Assembly: GCF_014699005.1 (NCBI RefSeq)
Contig: NZ_JACWZY010000001.1
Location: forward strand, 1-64,000
Direction: 5' to 3'
Source: Spirosoma profusum
GTDB taxonomy: Bacteria > Bacteroidota > Bacteroidia > Cytophagales > Spirosomataceae
DNA: 64,000 nucleotides
The notes under the pieces: generated by a model
Told to the model about the DNA's origin: nothing
What the model saw: the letters and a program-made list of their open reading frames with translations, nothing else
Databases searched by the model: none
In this document: positions 63,452-64,000 of the stretch, one piece after another
Numbering within the stretch: position 1 is the stretch's first letter
Layout of the letters: each line of letters begins with the position of its first letter
Made by a program: the position numbers and the translations under genes

Positions 63452-64000
63452 ATGCTTTTACAGGAACGTATCTACTCACTGACGTTGACGATTGTGCTGG
63501 TTAGCGTAGGCGCGGCTATAGCTTTTCCGCAAACCTTCCCTACATTTGGCAACCTCAGCCAGGTACTATTAAATCTTTCTATAGACACCATTGTGGCAGT
63601 GGGTATGATGCTCCTGCTCATCAGTGGTGTTTTTGATTTATCGGTGGGATCGGTGGTGGCCTTTTCGGGGGGAATAGCGGCTTATGTGATGATAGTGTTG
63701 GGCTGGCCGGTGCCGTTAGCGCTGTTGGCTGCTCTGCTCGGTGCTGGCTTGGTTGGGATAATCAACGGTTATTTGATTGCCTACCAAGGTATTAATCCCA
63801 TGATTCAGACGCTGGCCATGATGGGTATTGTTCGAGGAGGAGCCTTACTGATAAGTGGAACAGGGATTCAGAATCTGCCGTACTGGTTCAACGCCATCGG
63901 GCAGGCCAAATTGCTGGGGTTGCAAATGCCAGTCTGGTATATGCTCCTGACCGTCGCTGTGTTTGCCTTTCTGGGCAATCGCAGCGTCTTCTTTCGGCGG
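63452..64000 (+). CDS. Sugar ABC transporter permease (RbsC type), cut by window end
   Basis: The frame opens at the ATG at 63452 and stays open for 183 codons to the last base. Several membrane segments are visible (LTIVLVSVGAAIAFP, TIVAVGMMLLLISG, ALLAALLGAGLVGIINGYLI) with the family-specific GVFDLSVGSVVAFSG and the NPMIQTLAMMGIVRG stretch of ribose/arabinose/galactose-type permeases. It should assemble with the ATPase encoded at 56472. A second permease or binding protein would be expected just beyond the window. Confidence 0.9.
   Translation, partial: MLLQERIYSLTLTIVLVSVGAAIAFPQTFPTFGNLSQVLLNLSIDTIVAVGMMLLLISGVFDLSVGSVVAFSGGIAAYVMIVLGWPVPLALLAALLGAGLVGIINGYLIAYQGINPMIQTLAMMGIVRGGALLISGTGIQNLPYWFNAIGQAKLLGLQMPVWYMLLTVAVFAFLGNRSVFFRR

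Overview
The window looks like chromosome of a Spirosoma-like member of the Cytophagales (Bacteroidota). The basis is family content: a TonB receptor with a carboxypeptidase-like N-terminal domain, a hybrid two-component regulator with a Reg_prop propeller and AraC output, a T9SS type A C-terminus, many secreted Ig-like and collagen-like proteins, Bacteroidota-type imelysin/DUF4856/HTTM genes, and a TAnnTTTG-type promoter. No rRNA, tRNA, CRISPR array, transposase or phage gene was recognised by eye.

Layout. (1) 0.1-6.5 kb, minus strand: a probable iron-uptake operon (DUF4856 lipoprotein, imelysin-like lipoprotein, HTTM membrane protein, TonB-dependent receptor) behind a candidate promoter/operator. 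(2) 7-14.5 kb, plus strand: an ELWxxDGT-repeat T9SS cargo, a single-domain response regulator, an esterase, leucyl aminopeptidase and an ATP-grasp enzyme. (3) 14.6-26.8 kb, minus strand: a small secreted protein and two very large modular secreted proteins; one carries three almost identical 348-bp repeats. (4) 26.9-36.2 kb, minus strand: a hybrid two-component regulator, a GH9-CE4 fusion enzyme, a ceramidase-like hydrolase and a DUF2809 membrane protein. (5) 36.5-42.5 kb: a haem-c/FG-GAP lipoprotein, two Tat-exported ferritin-like proteins and bifunctional aspartokinase/homoserine dehydrogenase. (6) 42.6-50.7 kb: a tandem duplication of a two-gene module (collagen-like fibre plus Ig-like secreted protein) in which the stalks are nearly identical and the distal heads differ. 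(7) 50.7-54.8 kb: two unknown lipoproteins, an McrB-type AAA+ protein without a visible McrC, and a medium-chain dehydrogenase lacking its structural-zinc cysteines.

(8) 54.9-64.0 kb is the most coherent system: a divergent cluster that reads as D-apiose scavenging. On the plus strand are a GntR-type regulator, a TIM-barrel protein (OiaC-like), an ApnO-like dehydrogenase, a GH140/DUF4038 apiosidase-like enzyme and an ABC sugar permease cut by the window end. On the minus strand are a Gfo/Idh dehydrogenase (ApsD-like), an ABC sugar ATPase and an ApnL-like lactonase. Together they would release apiose from plant polysaccharide, import it, and convert it through apionolactone, apionate and 3-oxo-isoapionate to L-erythrulose. 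A near-perfect palindrome in the divergent intergenic region is a plausible operator.

Two signals cut across genes. The pentamer TACGT/ACGTA is strikingly over-represented in coding DNA of all frames. A family of long hairpin repeats (ends TTTTTGTCATGCTGA) sits between genes; two copies share an identical 22-nt loop but have different, still self-complementary stems.
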